The translations under genes and the position numbers were made by a program. The notes below the pieces were generated by a model. That model searched no databases. It was not told the origin of the DNA and saw only the letters and a program-made list of their open reading frames with translations. From NCBI GenBank assembly GCA_019787685.1, contig JAHNUO010000007.1:868001-932000 (forward strand): a stretch of 64,000 nt of DNA, written 5' to 3'. This DNA is from Chiua virens (Eukaryota; Basidiomycota; Agaricomycetes; Boletales; Boletaceae). Shown in pieces: positions 34,411-44,591 of this stretch (its first letter is position 1; each line of letters starts with the position of its first letter).

Positions 34411-35423
34411 ATGAACACGCTCCGTCTCGCGTCTGCTCTGCGCAGGTCTCAACTCATAAGATCTTATTCGTCCTCCTCTAGAAAACCCGCACAGACCACT
34501 CAACCTGACCCTTCCTCATCGCCCTCAGCCAATGCCTCTACCCTCGGAACACCTCTTGCAGACATTCCTCAAGACGGCTTCCTCCCAGACCTCATGCAAT
34601 ATGACAAACTCCTCGACGAACACTCCGTCGCCGACTTCCCCCCCACAAACCGCGCCCCCTTTGCCAATCGCGTCATCGTCGCAACGACCCCTCCATGATC
34701 ACCGGCAACTTCTACGACACTTCTACCCAAGACCCCCACCTCGACGCGCTCGGGGGCGACTCCGAGGGCACCAACATCCGGGACGAAGCCGAGGAGCTGG
34801 ACGACGAAGAGACCATGGCCAACGACGTCCGCGACACGAGAAGCGACTCGCCCCTCACCCCCGCACAAGTCGCCAACCTGCACATGTACCCCCTACTCAT
34901 GCGTCGCGTCACCCAGCAAACCGGAAAGGGCAAAATCCACTCCATGTACTCCCTCGTCGTCGTCGGCGACGGGAACGGTCTCGTCGGGTACGGCGAGGGC
35001 AAGGACGAGGAGGCCGCGGTGGCCCGTGAAAAGGCCCTCGCCAAGGCGCTGAGGTCGATGGATTATGTCGAGCGCTTCGAGAGGCGGACGTTTTGGACGG
35101 ACATCGAGAGCAAGTTTGGGGGTACCAAGATTATTTTGCGACCGCGGCCTGTCGGGTTTGGGTTGAGGTGTAATCCGAATATACACCAGGTTCTCAAGGC
35201 GGCGGGTATCAAGGATGCCAGTGCAAAAGTTTGGGGGAGCAGAAATCCACTCATGGTCGTCAAAGGGCTGTTCAGGATGCTCCAGGCTGGCCATGCGCCA
35301 TTGGGTATGGGCGATGGCGTAGGTGGTGGGATGAGACGGTTAGACAAAGGGAGTGGTTTGAGAAATAAGAGTGCGATTGAAAGGGATAGAGGAAGGAAAA
35401 TGGTGAACATGAGGACGTTGTGA
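34411..35423 (+). CDS. MRPS5: Mitochondrial small-subunit ribosomal protein uS5m (MRPS5; about 337 aa; one frame break)
   Basis: This is the bacterial S5 homologue of the mitoribosome small subunit. The ATG at 34411 opens an Arg/Ser-rich mitochondrial leader (MNTLRLASALRRSQLIRSYS). The N-terminal extension carries DGFLPDLMQYDKLLDEHSVA and FANRVIVATTP. The S5 double-stranded RNA-binding part reads KIHSMYSLVVVGDGNGLVGY and GEGKDEEAAVAREKALAKAL. The S5 C-terminal part reads TKIILRPRPVGFGLRCNPNI and ASAKVWGSRNPLMVVKGLF. As written, frame 1 stops at TGA 34696 while the downstream frame has ATG at 34695. One more C in the run at 34688-34691 joins the two parts (ATTPS-MITGNFYD). No introns were seen. 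It cannot be two genes, because both halves are one ribosomal protein. Confidence 0.9.
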
Positions 35424-35832
35424 TCAGGCATGAGACTCTTTGGCATCCTACTACGTGTTTCACACTATGCTCGTAATAGCGGACTCATCGACATCTGCAT
35501 GCATGGGTGGGTCTCTATTGGACTTGGAATCAGATTCACAGCGACTGCAAGTCTGAGGTATGATAAGGAAGGCTTCGGAATCCCCTGAGCAGTATTGACG
35601 ATATAACACCACAAAGTTGGTGGTTGCCAAAAATTGTGTCGTCTTCCATTAGACCTCCGCTGCCATAGATTCCGTGAGCTTCTTCCCTGTCAACTCGGAT
35701 CCACTAGCTGGTCGCTGGACGGGCGTGATTTGGTGGGAGACCAACACCATTCAATGAAGCCCCATCTGTTACCCGTAACTATTGTTTGATCCGGCCGTTT
35801 GTGTGTTACCCCTTCGTAATGTTCACAATGAC
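35424..35832. other. Intergenic stretch, no gene seen
   Basis: About 400 bases follow the uS5m stop. There are no coding patterns on either strand, and it likely includes the uS5m terminator. Confidence 0.45.
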
Positions 35833-36783
35833 TTATATATCAGAAGCGACGTAATGGTAAGGGATACGGCCTGTCAAAATCTGACCACCATTGCAATGAA
35901 TCATAACCCAAAATAAAACAAGGCGATCGTGTCACTTACCTGCAATGTGATGCTCCCAAACGAATACACGTCGGTTTGCATAATCGTCCCACCATCAACG
36001 ACTACTTCAGGAGCCAGATATCGTAAGGCCCCGGGAGATGTCGAATCCAATTGATCTGTCAATAATTTGGATAACCCAAAGCCGGCAATGCGCTCCCATC
36101 AGCACAGACAAGTATATTTCCCTAATAAGAAGACAGAACCACATTACATACACCAGAAAGATCGCCGTGTATAACTCCTTCGGAATGCACTATCGCACAT
36201 CTCCCGTTAGATCAGCAAAGCTTGTAGGATAACAAACCTACACTGGTACTGCAAGCCACGGGTTATATCACCAACCTATAAATCGATATTCAACTGCCAT
36301 TGATCATGGATGCTGGTGAATACCTACCAGACCAAGTCTTTCTGAGACAGTGAGCTGGTCATTTACCTTGAGATATGGCGTCGATGCACCCTTTTCAATC
36401 CATGGAGACACTAGCAGGAATCTCGTGCGAAGGCCAGGGTCTCTAATGGTCCCAATCAATGGCAAAATGTTTGGGTGGTCCAGTTCCAACCGCACAGCGA
36501 TTTCTCTGCGAAATTGCTATCTGTGGTAAACAGGATAAGACGTACTTGAAGTGTGGGGGGACAGATACTCTCGTCCAAGTCCTTGTCGCGCAAGTAGTAT
36601 CTGCATACCTTGATCGCGACCTGGTGGATTCCGTTTAGTTTCCCATATTGAGGGTACACAACGACGCACCTCCATCGATCCACTTTCCATATCCATATCT
36701 AAACGACCTTTGAAGATGTCCAGAATCGAAGGCAGCTGAACGGGAAAGGCGCTCCAGATGTCTCGAAGCGGATGGTCAGACAT
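35833..36783 (-). pseudogene. Protein kinase pseudogene (HGDLSG-type), truncated after subdomain IX
   Basis: This is the fullest kinase of its family in the window. The ATG at 36783 gives MSDHPLRDIWSAFPVQLPSI, then YGKLNGIHQVAIKVCRYYLR (glycine strand and VAIK lysine). After an intron come REIAVRLELDHPNILPLIGT, IRDPGLRTRFLLVSPWIEKG and SERLGLV. GDITRGLQYQ and the catalytic loop GVIHGDLSG follow, then NILVCADGS. A frame break of one base (or four) and a change of DFG to GFG (IAGFGLSKLLTDQLD) come next. The APE motif (LRYLAPEVVVDGG) and TDVYSFGSITLQ follow. The sequence then stops soon after ILTGRIPYHY at 35833, so subdomains X-XI are missing. The frame break, loss of the metal-binding Asp and the truncation all argue for a dead gene. 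Confidence 0.75.
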
Positions 36784-37280
36784 CTTGTGAATGACTACGG
36801 GATAGGTCTAGTCGGACGAAAAGATCAATGTAGGAAGATCATTGAAGCGACAGGAAACGAACGTTCTCAAGAAGTGTCACCCAGCAGGAGTGACTGCAAC
36901 GGTAGCAAAAGGAAACTGGACGGGGGGTGTTTAATGGTTCGTGACGTTGGCCAGTACGTGAAATGCACCTCGTCGAGCAAAAGTTGGTTTATGATGTCAG
37001 ATGGGTGAAGCGGTTGCATGGACATCTTAAATCGATGGAATTCTGATTTCTAATGGGTGGGGATCTCACTTTTGTTACTGGCGGAAAGCGTTGGATCGTA
37101 GTATCATCCCCAATGTTGTCATTTTGGCTATCGACAAGATCATTCTCGTTGGCATTGGTGCTCGTATTAGTCCTTTTTGAGGTATTTTCGAACTCCTTCC
37201 ACTGCCACCCTGAGGTAATCGATCCCACAAGCTCGGGATCCACGGGCCTTTCGAAGACTCGCGATAAGGTCGTACAGAAG

Positions 37281-38198
37281 GGACATCTGCCCTGACGTTT
37301 ACCGATTTTTTGCGCAGTACACTTTACCGGATGGCAATTTTGAGCTCCTGTATGAACACGGTCTGGTTTGGCATCCCATTGTAGAACCGGTCTCAAGGTC
37401 CTACACGGCGCCGATCCATGACTTGCGTAGTCTCCCAGGAATAATAACTTGCTGTGACATTACTCTCGCCAACTTGCACGGCTCTGAGTCTTGCTGTGGC
37501 TTCACCTCTCCCAGCATCTTGTTGATATGCAGCAAGTGCCCAAGAACGGGATTTGTAAAAACCGGTGATCATATGTAGAGAATTGTGGTTGATGATTCGA
37601 CCGAGACGTTGTGTCGCGAACCTGTACCAGTCCACAGCATTTCGAATTGCTAGATCACAAAAGGGAATCTCATTTCGGAGATACCAACGTTCGACGCCTT
37701 CAGGGAGAACGAGGACAGCGCATCACTGGGGGGCAGCGTGAATTCGTAACTCGGAGGACCAGCATGTGCGTGCCTCGGGAAGCCAGCACATCTAGATCTA
37801 CATGGAGACACTTGCTGCGAAATCGTGTCGCACCTGTCTGGATCTCCCTCAGGCGCGCCTACGCTCTTCACCACTGCCACTGATGTACTCGAAATGACAC
37901 AGCCTGCATCTTCGGCTTCGGGAAACTTGGCAATATCTCTTCCGCTGAGCAAGATGGGAGTGAAGTTATCGGGAATATTTGTCTCTGTGTAAAGTGAGTG
38001 CGTATCGAGTAGGCAGACATTGAAAAGGACGTCAAAGCTCCCATCCTCTGGGACGCCGACGCCCACGTCTCCAACTTTGAGTCCTTCCCTAAGGTAGACG
38101 TTTGGAAGACTCATGTTAAGCTGTGGCGTCCACAACGATAGACGTTCTGGCGGGAATAGGTTAGCATGATGTTTTGCGAGGGGGTAGAGAACTTCCAA
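37281..38198 (-). pseudogene. Disrupted member of a common basidiomycete protein family of unknown function
   Basis: Several frames on the minus strand join into one family I know only as a hypothetical mushroom protein. The segments are LYPLAKHHANLFPPERLSLW, LNMSLPNVYLREGLKVGDVG, PILLSGRDIAKFPEAEDAGC, VISSTSVAVVKSVGA, then YEFTLPPSD, AVLVLPEGVERWYLRNEIPF, RNAVDWYRFATQRLGRIINH, NSLHMITGFYKSRSWALAAY, VQVGESNVTASY, and PNQTVFIQELKIAIR. The order and spacing match the family, but the frame breaks at least three times (near 37,840, near 37,710 and near 37,400). The 5' end is not found. It may be a decayed copy, or an intact gene damaged by sequence errors. Confidence 0.6.
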
Positions 38199-39941
38199 GC
38201 ATAATCACATTGCTCGATAACTTGCTGTGTCGGTGGCGATGTAGAATTTTCTTCGGAAAAGCTATTACTTAGTATAGGAAATCAATTCCGAACCGTCGAG
38301 GCTATGGCTCGACGATACCTAACTCGAGGGTCAGCGGGACCGGCCACTAAGCCTGGTCCGATCGGACTTACCAAAATTATCTGCCGGTCCGAGTTACGGC
38401 TTCAGTGACTCCAGCAGTACTTGATGATTTGCTCCGCTGTCTCGCACATCCGATGCAATCTTTGGCGAATGGTTATACATTGCAACCCTATAGATCATCA
38501 AATTTGACATTGATCATCGAGGTTAAACTGTTACTGAGTCCCAATGTGGGTGTCCGGGTTATGGTTGTTCCCAGAATGTATCCTCTTTCAAATCTGACTT
38601 AGGCTTTGACTCGAAGTGGGCCTAGAAAACGGGCCCCTGGGGCGACGGCCTTTATCGTTAGAGAGCCAGGCCAGGCTTTGGGAGTGCACGCGTCCATACC
38701 TTCCAATTTTGAGGCACTCAGTGGGTATAAACTTTATAGAAGATTTTCATACCAGCAGGTCTTTGAGCTTCGTTACGCGACAACTTCACGTCATAGGTCA
38801 ACGTTTCAATCCGTGAAATGGACGTGATGCTTACGCACTGAGTGCTGGAAGGCACACTTGGTTGGACTCATCGAGGAACAACGCTAATCACGGATAATAA
38901 GCTTGTCACCAGAGACCGATTTCGGAACCGCCAAGCATTTCCAAAGTCTCCGTTTCTCGCAGATCGCACGTCCAACATCGTGCATGTTGTTTCGGATGAT
39001 CTTCAAGTTCCCCTTTGCCCCTGGCAAGCCCACGTGTTTCAGCCCGCCCTGGCACAACAGAACAAGAGCGTTCGTCTCAGATGGCTCGGCGAACCCGTGG
39101 GTCCGAGTGGGTCTAGATACACTGTGGCTGCCGACATACGTGCGGTCATCGGTCGCTCCTCTTAAGACAGCGCGCCCGAAAGTCTCGGATTCGTGCGACA
39201 CCAGGTCTTACTCGTTCCTTATCAATGCTTGGTCAAAACTCCCAAAGATAGCAGCGGGAAGACAAATTTCATTTTCTGGGGTCCAGGATCTTGCTTTGTT
39301 TGCTAAACGATGTGTCACAAACACGTTACAGGTTTCCAAACACGGGTTCTCCAAATCCGCCACAATGGGGTTCTGGTTTTCTAGAATGGATGATTCTGGA
39401 AAGCCTTCGACGTTCCATTTTGGTGTTCTGGAAATCTTTACTGCGCGTCTGTAGTTACGCGGGCTTTTGCCTGGTTAACGATCGAGCGGCCACCTTCCAA
39501 AGTTATGACTCCATTTGCGCGTATCCAGCTCCATCTACAATTGGTGAGAGAATGATGCTATTGTGGTGTGCGCGCTAAGTGATTGGTCAACGATACATAC
39601 AACATGCGTGAAGGAAATTTCTCGTACACCTGGTACTGATACATACATTGCTGTGGCGGACAGCAAAATGAAACAGACAGCACGAATGGAAAGGGGAAAA
39701 GAAAAACGAAGCAGGGGTGAACGTCGAAGGTGGCTAGATATGTATACGCCAACTTGCATGAAAAAGCAAAAAAGACGAAAAAATGGGATGCTGTGTGATT
39801 TTCGTACAAACGCGTTCTCCGATCGTCTACGTGAAAGGTACACTGTTCGTCTGGATACCTGATGCATGAGCATGTCGTGTGTGCGAAAATGTGAGAAGAG
39901 AAATGGAAAATTCGGTAGAGAGCGACGATTGTTAGGGCCTC
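38199..39941. other. 1.7-kb stretch without a recognisable gene
   Basis: One minus-strand frame at 38884-39201 (ETNALVLLCQGGLKHVGLPG) and overlapping plus-strand frames are open for about 100 codons. None has a family pattern, a proper start or splice partners. The right 100 bases are the 3' flank of the RAN1-like kinase. Confidence 0.4.
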
Positions 39942-42216
39942 CTATGAAGCACCAGCTGTGGCAAATAGTTTACCTGGATAGAACCAGCGCCGCCCTGTGC
40001 GTTGTCGTGCAGCGTGACGACACTGCTCTGGCATTCGACCTTTCACTGTGGCAACAGCCTGCGCCGGCGCAACCGTGAGAATCGCAGAGGTGTCCGAAGC
40101 AGGTGGAGAAGGCGAGCGACGCCAGGATGACGTAGGACTGGAAGTGAAAAGGGAATGAAACGGAAATGCATCTGTAAACGAGCCCCTCCGGCCACGATGC
40201 TCGTCCTCGCTCGGTGGCGTCCGTGGCGGTGACGAGGTGCGGGGAAAGGAAAACCGCCAAAGGGATGAGGACCACCGTTTTTCCTCACTGCCGTTTGAAG
40301 ATCGAGGGATCGGGATAGGGACGGGAGAGCTGGGTCGTGGAAGCGACCCTGAAATGCCGGTCGGGACATGTGGCGAGGGGAGTGGAGGGTGCGTGGGCAA
40401 AGTACCCATTTGAGCGTGTGCTTCCTGCCGACACGTGTTCATGACTACAGCGGGCACATAGGGATTCATAGCCTTAGTGAAGACGGGATCGCGCCGCCAG
40501 ATGGCCAAGTGGGCAGGAGAGGTGTCTTCCAGCGACTTCTTCGAGGTAACGTCTAAGTCTAGACCCACCACGCTTTCCACTGAGGATGACATGGTGGAGG
40601 GGTATGACGACGAGTAATCGCTATCGGAGTAGTCCCACATCGGGTTGGTGTGATGGCTATCGGGCGTGGCATAGACACCGAGGTCCATACTTGATGGCAT
40701 AGCAGAGGATGTCCAAGGGAGGGAGATCTTGGAGATCGAGTCGGACGAGGGAAGATAGAAGCAGGAAGAGAATGGGGTGGCGCTTTCGACGGCGGTGTGC
40801 ATGGAAGACAAGGTGGTGTGCGTAGTGGTGCTACCCGTGAAGAATATGCGACGACCACAATCAGTATTGATTTTGAGAGGCTTCGAGGGAGTTGGCCGGT
40901 TGCGCAACACGCTAACGCCCTCCGGAGTGGGGGGGATGGAAGGGATGGATCCTGATGCGACGGGGGATAGTGGAGAGTACGTGGAAGGTGGTGTGCGAGG
41001 AGCTTCGTAAATTTTGAGGGGCTCGAGCACCGCGGACGATGGAGAGCGTATCGATGACTCAATAGCCCAAGTCGCATTGCACGAAGAATACTCCTCGTCC
41101 CACATCGGGTCCCGAATGGAATGCCTTGTGTACTCCATTTCCGAATCGCTGTCCTTGCTCCACTTGGAATGAAGTTCTTCAAGTTGCTCGGCAGGCTCGG
41201 CGGGAGTAGACGAATCCGAGTCACTTTCGATGTCGACATCGATCTCCCAGGCACACCGTGCCATGCTTCCCTCGAAGATGACACCCTCTGCGTAGAAGTG
41301 ATCCACCTGCTGAATGGCAGCCCTGACCTCCGACAAAGTAATGCGACGGCGCCAATCTACCTCGAGCATGCGGCAAAGGATGTTGTTTACTTCGGCAGAG
41401 ATAGGAAGGACGGTGGGAAGGAAGTTAAAGGGGTCCCGAAGGTACGCCTGGAAAGTAGGGTCGGATGAAGATGCCGACTTCCAAGGATTGCGACCGGTGG
41501 CGAGGTTCAAAAGTATAATGGCCAACGACCAGATATCGTTGAATAGGGGGGAATAAGACCCTGTCGGTGCGAACTCGCCACCCTGACACTCTAAATCCGA
41601 CATGTCAATTATGCGAAGGAACACGATCGAGGTCATACGCACCTGGACTCATGTGGTAAACGCTACCAGTGCGGAATTCCTCACTAAACCTATCTGTGGT
41701 GGCGAGGCCGAAATCGGTGATAGCAACTCGGAGTCCGCCGTCGAAGCACAGAACGTTCTCTGGCTTGAGGTCCCGATGATATATCCCTAGCGAATGGCAA
41801 TACTCGACGGCATCAAGAAGCTGAAGGAATATGTGCTTAATTAAGTGATCTTGTCCGAGGTAGCGGCAATGATGCAAAATTTGAGAGAAGAGATCACCAT
41901 CGGAAGCGTAGTCCATGACGAAGTAGGTGTAGTTGTGCTCCTCCACAACCCGGTGGAGAGTGACGACGTTTGGGTGGGCTGACGCAAGGCGGTGTAGGGC
42001 TATTTCCCGCATGTGTAATTGACGCTGGCGGGAACCGCTGTGAACCTGTGAACTGATGAGGCACTTGACTGCGTAATTGTGCGCAAGGGGGTCCACGGCG
42101 CGATAGACGACACCATAGCCTCCTACGCCGAGGCCCTGGACGAGTTCGAGATTGTCGTTGTCGATGAGGGTACCCAGGGCTGGGGGAGGGGGGGAATTCG
42201 ACTGCTTGAGCGGCAT
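39942..42216 (-). CDS. RAN1/PAT1-like serine/threonine kinase (about 740 aa)
   Basis: Fission-yeast Ran1/Pat1 blocks meiosis in rich medium, and related fungal kinases (Ksp1, Sks1) act in nutrient signalling. The ATG at 42216 is preferred because upstream codons in frame lack ATG. The kinase domain starts ELVQGLGVGGYGVVYRAVDP (glycine loop), with YAVKCL (ATP lysine), PNVVTLHRVVEEHNYTYFVM, GIYHRDLKPENVL (catalytic loop HRDLKPEN), ITDFGLATTDRFSEEFRTGS, VYHMSPECQGG (split by the single intron of about 52 nt), DIWSLAIILLNLATGRNPWK and the closing LEVDWRRRITLSEVRAAI. All catalytic residues are present. The remaining 430 residues are Ser/Pro/Thr-rich and probably disordered, with a repeated patch (MWDEEYSS, MWDYSDSDYSSSY). 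The stop is at 39942. Confidence 0.92.
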
Positions 42217-43057
42217 CCTGGGACGACGCTGCAACAACGAGAGGGAGGGCGGAGACCTAAGAGGCCGAGGGGGCGTCCGAAGGCCAGGAAAGTGGTGAAG
42301 AGCAGTGGGAAGTAAGGGCGAAGAGCGACTTAAACACGCTGGCAATTTAAGTGAGTTACGCCCCGTTGCAGCGTGGCTAGCATGAGGCAGCCTGACCCCC
42401 AGTTGTTAGCGGCTGTTCGTGATAGACGAGTGGAGGGAAGGATTCCTGCAGGAAGGTTCGATAATGACATCGAGGCAGACGACCTTTTCTATCGCCACCG
42501 AACCACAGGAGATCAGTCATCATTTGAATATCATTCTAATCGAAGGAGTACCCCTAAAAAGGCAGGAGTCGGGAGGAGTGGAATAAAGCGCGGACATCGG
42601 ACCCAATTGGGAATGCAACGATCAGGATTTGCCAAGCGGTGTGACAATGGAGATTTGTAGAGCTTTGAGTCGACACGAAATCATATGGAATTACGCCCGA
42701 TCGCTGACGGAGTAACTACTAAGGTGTAGTCACTAAGCAGAGTGGACCCTGGGCACCTGCTCGACCAGACAGCTGTAGATCTCAGCACCTTGCACGGGTT
42801 GTAGACTCACCGAACCGAACCAACCTGGAGTGTGCATGTTACACAGCAACCGGGTCTACATAACGAGTTCACGTGACGAGCACGCGTCGCGACGCGATTG
42901 AGGCGGGTCGGAGCGTCGGGGTCTAAAAATGGCAAGTGTGAGTTTAAATGCTAAGCGAGCGTGAATGCGGTTCAGTTTCTCTTCCTCAACGTGTTGCACA
43001 GCGCCCACGCGTATCCCTACCTCGGCTCCTCACATCTACTCCACCCTTTCTATTTCA
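42217..43057. other. Divergent intergenic region between kinase and KEN-box gene
   Basis: The 841 bases between two start codons facing away from each other hold the promoters of both genes. A plus-strand open frame (from ATG 42382) is short and unlike any family. The stretch before 43058 is rich in pyrimidines, as in many fungal promoters. Confidence 0.5.
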
Positions 43058-43909
43058 ATGTCCGTGCGCTCATTCACCGTCTTCCAAGATACCCCTTCCG
43101 ACTTCTTGCACCACTCTCACGATGACCTTGATTCATCCGCTATAACCCTCTCGGCCACGGACACAGCTGTCACATTACTATCCACACTTGCTGCCATCGA
43201 GAAGGAGAATCTTCACCCAGTCACTGGTCAGCGTCCTGGTCCCACCGTGGGCTCTGAAGCGAAAAAACGCAAAAATAGCGTACTCGCTACCAAGGTCCTT
43301 GTCGTTTCTTCCTCGAAAAAGCACAAGGAATCAAAAGGGGAGCCAAAAAGGGCCCGGAAGCCTCTTAGTTCGACTGGCAAGTCCAAGAGCTCTGACGCAA
43401 GGAAAGGTAGCTCCAGGTCGTCCCGTTCTCGCAAGCCCTCTCCATTGCCTCCTGTCGTCGAAGAGCAGGAATCCCAACGACAACCACCGCGTCTTTCTAT
43501 TTCTCAGACTGCCATTGATTCTCGATGCTACGAGTTGACTGTCTCACCTTTGGCGGACGTCTCGGAAGCTTATGATGCGACTCGCACGGACAGTCAGGAC
43601 TCTGACGTACACACTGACAGGGTTTGTACGAACCTCTCCCTTTATCGGCGACGCTAACAACACACTCACTAGAGCTCGGTAGAACCTGCCGTTCGTGATT
43701 ACTTCTCTCCTTCCATGGTCGACCGGCCTCTCCCAGACGCACCATCCAACACTGATGGCACATCTTCCACCAATGACTTCACAACGCCAGAACGCAAGCA
43801 CATTTATTCCGCTTTCACTTTTTCCTCGCCATCGCCCAGCTCCGAATGCTTTAGGCAAGCTCAATTGTCGCCGACCCGTCGTGACCTCCCCGCTTCTAAC
43901 TCGGAGTGA
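43058..43909 (+). CDS. Ser/Lys-rich nuclear protein with a KEN box (about 266 aa)
   Basis: I do not recognise the family. The ATG at 43058 gives MSVRSFTVFQDTPSDFLHH. At residues 49-51 there is a KEN motif in EKENLHPVTG, a degradation signal for the anaphase-promoting complex. A basic cluster (KKRK at 69-72) and a long Lys/Arg/Ser stretch (KPLSSTGKSKSSDARKGSSR) suggest nuclear location. One intron (GTTTGTACG..CACTCACTAG, about 51 nt) joins exon 2, which has SP/TP sites (DYFSPSMVD, FTTPERKHIYSAFTF, SPTRRDL) that could be CDK targets. The stop is TGA at 43907. KEN box, SP/TP sites and size recall cell-cycle regulators such as securin or sororin, but no core motif of either is seen. A cell-cycle role is only a guess. 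Confidence 0.65.
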
Positions 43910-44591
43910 CGAAATTACTGGTCACACTTTTGTTCCAATGCCACAATGAACACCCTGATGCGGTTATGCGCAAGCCTCACAAAAGGATACCATTGCATAT
44001 TTGTGTATATCATCACTTTCATCTATTCCAGGCATCTCTACATCATCTTTATGATCGAGCATATGAATTTCATCTAGCTTCTATATCTCTCGTCTGGTCT
44101 GCTTGCTTTGCTTTCGCTTGTTGTTTTGTGATTCCAACACACTCTTGTTGGCTTGCGCCTCAAGCACACATTCTTGTATTACCAGACACGCATCAATTTA
44201 ATTCATATCCTCCATCTCGATCGCTTCGCTGATAATGCCATCATTGTTAACGTGACTTTGCACAGCTATCCATACATTCTCTTCACGCGTGCCTCTGTGT
44301 CTTGTCTTGATTACATGTGGGATGTAATGGTTACTATTTATGACAAGTACCAATGGTGTGTTTGATGAAGATGAGTGCCTTATCTCTGGCCCTCTCAAAG
44401 TGAGTATGTACATACGTTCCCAGAGGACGCTTATCGAAGCGTGCCTTCCGACGGCTAACTAAATAACTTTCACTTGCTTCAGGGACAAAGATAAGAACAA
44501 CGTCGGGTTCCATTTCGTGATTCCCTGCGGTTCCCAAGATACCATCATCGTTCTCAACATCCGCCAAGGAGAAACCTTACTTACCTTTGCA
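43910..44591. other. Intergenic region, promoter of the NCS1 permease
   Basis: The first part is the AT-rich 3' flank of the KEN-box gene. The last 250 bases (44340-44591) lie just upstream of the permease ATG. No other gene is supported. Confidence 0.45.

Noticed and set aside
34396..35423. Two overlapping genes with an ATGA stop/start overlap, as in a bacterial operon
   Set aside because: Both halves belong to one protein, mitoribosomal uS5m, and one more C in the C4 run at 34688-34691 joins them.
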